In this document: positions 19,393 to 20,079 of the stretch, piece by piece
Layout of the letters: the number at the start of each line of letters is the position of its first letter
Position numbering within the stretch: the stretch's first letter is position 1
From: Phoronis australis
Taxonomy: Eukaryota; Phoronida; Phoronidae
Assembly (NCBI GenBank): GCA_002633005.1
Contig: NMRA01001380.1
Location: forward strand, 1 to 20,079
Length of the DNA stretch: 20,079 nucleotides
Direction of reading: 5' to 3'
Notes under the pieces: generated by a model
What the model was told of the DNA's origin: nothing
Database searches by the model: none
What the model saw: the letters and a program-made list of their open reading frames with translations, nothing else
Made by a program: the position numbers and the translations under genes

Positions 19393-19650
19393 AAGCTCTG
19401 GTAGAAGGCATCGACACATGAAATGAGGCTCATCTTCAATTTCACCCAGACAGCATATGCCGCGTATTCTTTCACTTCTAGGAATACCCATATGTCTCGT
19501 GAACTTCGAAATTGCGCAAGTATTCTTCTCGAATAAGCGCTTAAATAATTCACATATTGCTCGCTTACAAGATCACGTTTAATAAGACGATAAAATTCAT
19601 ATTGATATTTATTATAGCTGATGACAGTAGAAAATTGAGTTAATTATGCT
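19393..19650 (-). pseudogene. Decayed LINE (non-LTR retrotransposon) reverse-transcriptase C-terminal fragment
   Basis: Two minus-strand frames join across a break near 19500. Upstream (19502-19650) reads YRLIKRDLVSEQYVNYLSAY then SRRILAQFRSS. Downstream (19393-19499) reads RHMGIPRSERIRGICCLGEI then EDEPHFMCRC. Together they give the usual order of the tail of many LINE ORF2 proteins in invertebrates: a helical segment, (K/Q)FR.S.H, ERIC..C, (I/V)EDE.HF...C. The LxIExGRY stretch normally between H and the PRSER part appears deleted. The broken frame, small size and lack of catalytic RT or endonuclease regions make it a dead fragment. Confidence 0.7.
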
Positions 19651-19780
19651 AAATCAGAGACCTGTAATTAAGTTGAAGCACAAAGTTTCCCTGTCAAAGT
19701 TTGTTAGCTCTTTCCACCCATTAAAATATGTGCTCTTTAATTTTTAGAAGTAGTTTGTTTTCCAAAATTATCTAACATAT

Positions 19781-19960
19781 GGATATATATAGATTATTAC
19801 ATGGCGAAGTCGTTATCCCCCGTTATCTAGAGCCCGAGTGGATTTTGGAGAATTATCGCCCGAGGGGCGTTAGCCCCGAGGGTGATAATTCTCCAAAATC
19901 CACGAGGGCTCTAGATAAGGGGGATAACGGCTGAGAACATGTAATAATCTATTTATACCA
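19781..19960. mobile_element. Foldback/hairpin element with 80-base arms
   Basis: The left arm 19789-19868 (starting ATAGATTATTACATGG, with TCTAGAGCCC and GATTTTGGAGAATTATC) pairs with the right arm 19873-19952 across a four-base GTTA loop. Only about ten of 80 positions mismatch. Weaker complementarity continues out to about 19781 and 19960. The loop end is GAGGGGC/GCCCCGAG. The element has no coding capacity. It is a foldback-type or MITE hairpin, and complementarity this high argues for recent insertion or for maintenance of the hairpin. Confidence 0.85.
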
Positions 19961-20079
19961 CATACTAAACGAGAAACATTGCAATGAATCGATTTACCTT
20001 TTCTGACTCTCCACGGCTTTGTAACTACTTTCTATGTCAGAGGCCCGGGGTCGGAGGTCGTGACCTTTTAAGAAAAGCC

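Overview
The window reads as animal nuclear DNA, most likely from a marine invertebrate. It is AT-rich and gene-poor, it contains no compact gene cluster or operon, and it is crowded with decayed transposable elements. The species cannot be named from the sequence. The assignment rests on short terminal-inverted-repeat (TIR) elements with hAT-like and TTAA-type ends, a decayed LINE reverse-transcriptase tail, a foldback element, a 140-base satellite and a CA/CG-rich microsatellite. No tRNA, rRNA, CRISPR array or intact multi-exon gene could be supported.

Layout. Positions 1-4840 form a diverged segmental duplication array. An exon-like minus-strand segment appears three times (window edge-54, 850-1018, 2908-3076). 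Shared non-coding flanks occur at 511-640/2500-2590/4627-4760 and 1187-1350/3228-3395, and a 555-base internal tandem duplication covers 1376-2430. A hAT-like non-autonomous element (3543-3823) sits in the array. A satellite with a 137-143 base period, made of alternating A and B monomers, fills about 4985-5795. The longest open frame (6125-6661, plus strand) resembles an uncharacterised family expanded in invertebrate genomes and looks like a fragment.

Positions 7029-10245 are a mosaic. They hold a truncated hAT-like end, a small foldback, two copies of a 405-415 base TIR element rich in TCGAG motifs (8082-8486 and 9675-10089), a 64-base direct repeat bracketing the first copy, and a microsatellite just beyond the second. 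A 700-base element flanked by TTAA, with near-perfect TIRs of about 40 bases, lies at 11761-12461. Positions 12462-15795 are largely featureless. A third, inverted and more diverged copy of the TCGAG element is at 15796-16170. The right end holds a motif array (17268-17410), a possible LTR-retrotransposon 3' end on the minus strand (about 18560-19000), a frame-broken LINE C-terminal fragment on the minus strand (19393-19650), and a hairpin element with 80-base arms (19789-19952).

There is no functional gene set whose products act together. The window is best read as intergenic or intronic DNA shaped by local duplication and small transposons. I found no evidence of a new biological system. 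The most interesting signals are the exon-like duplicated segment, the TCGAG element family and the dimeric satellite.
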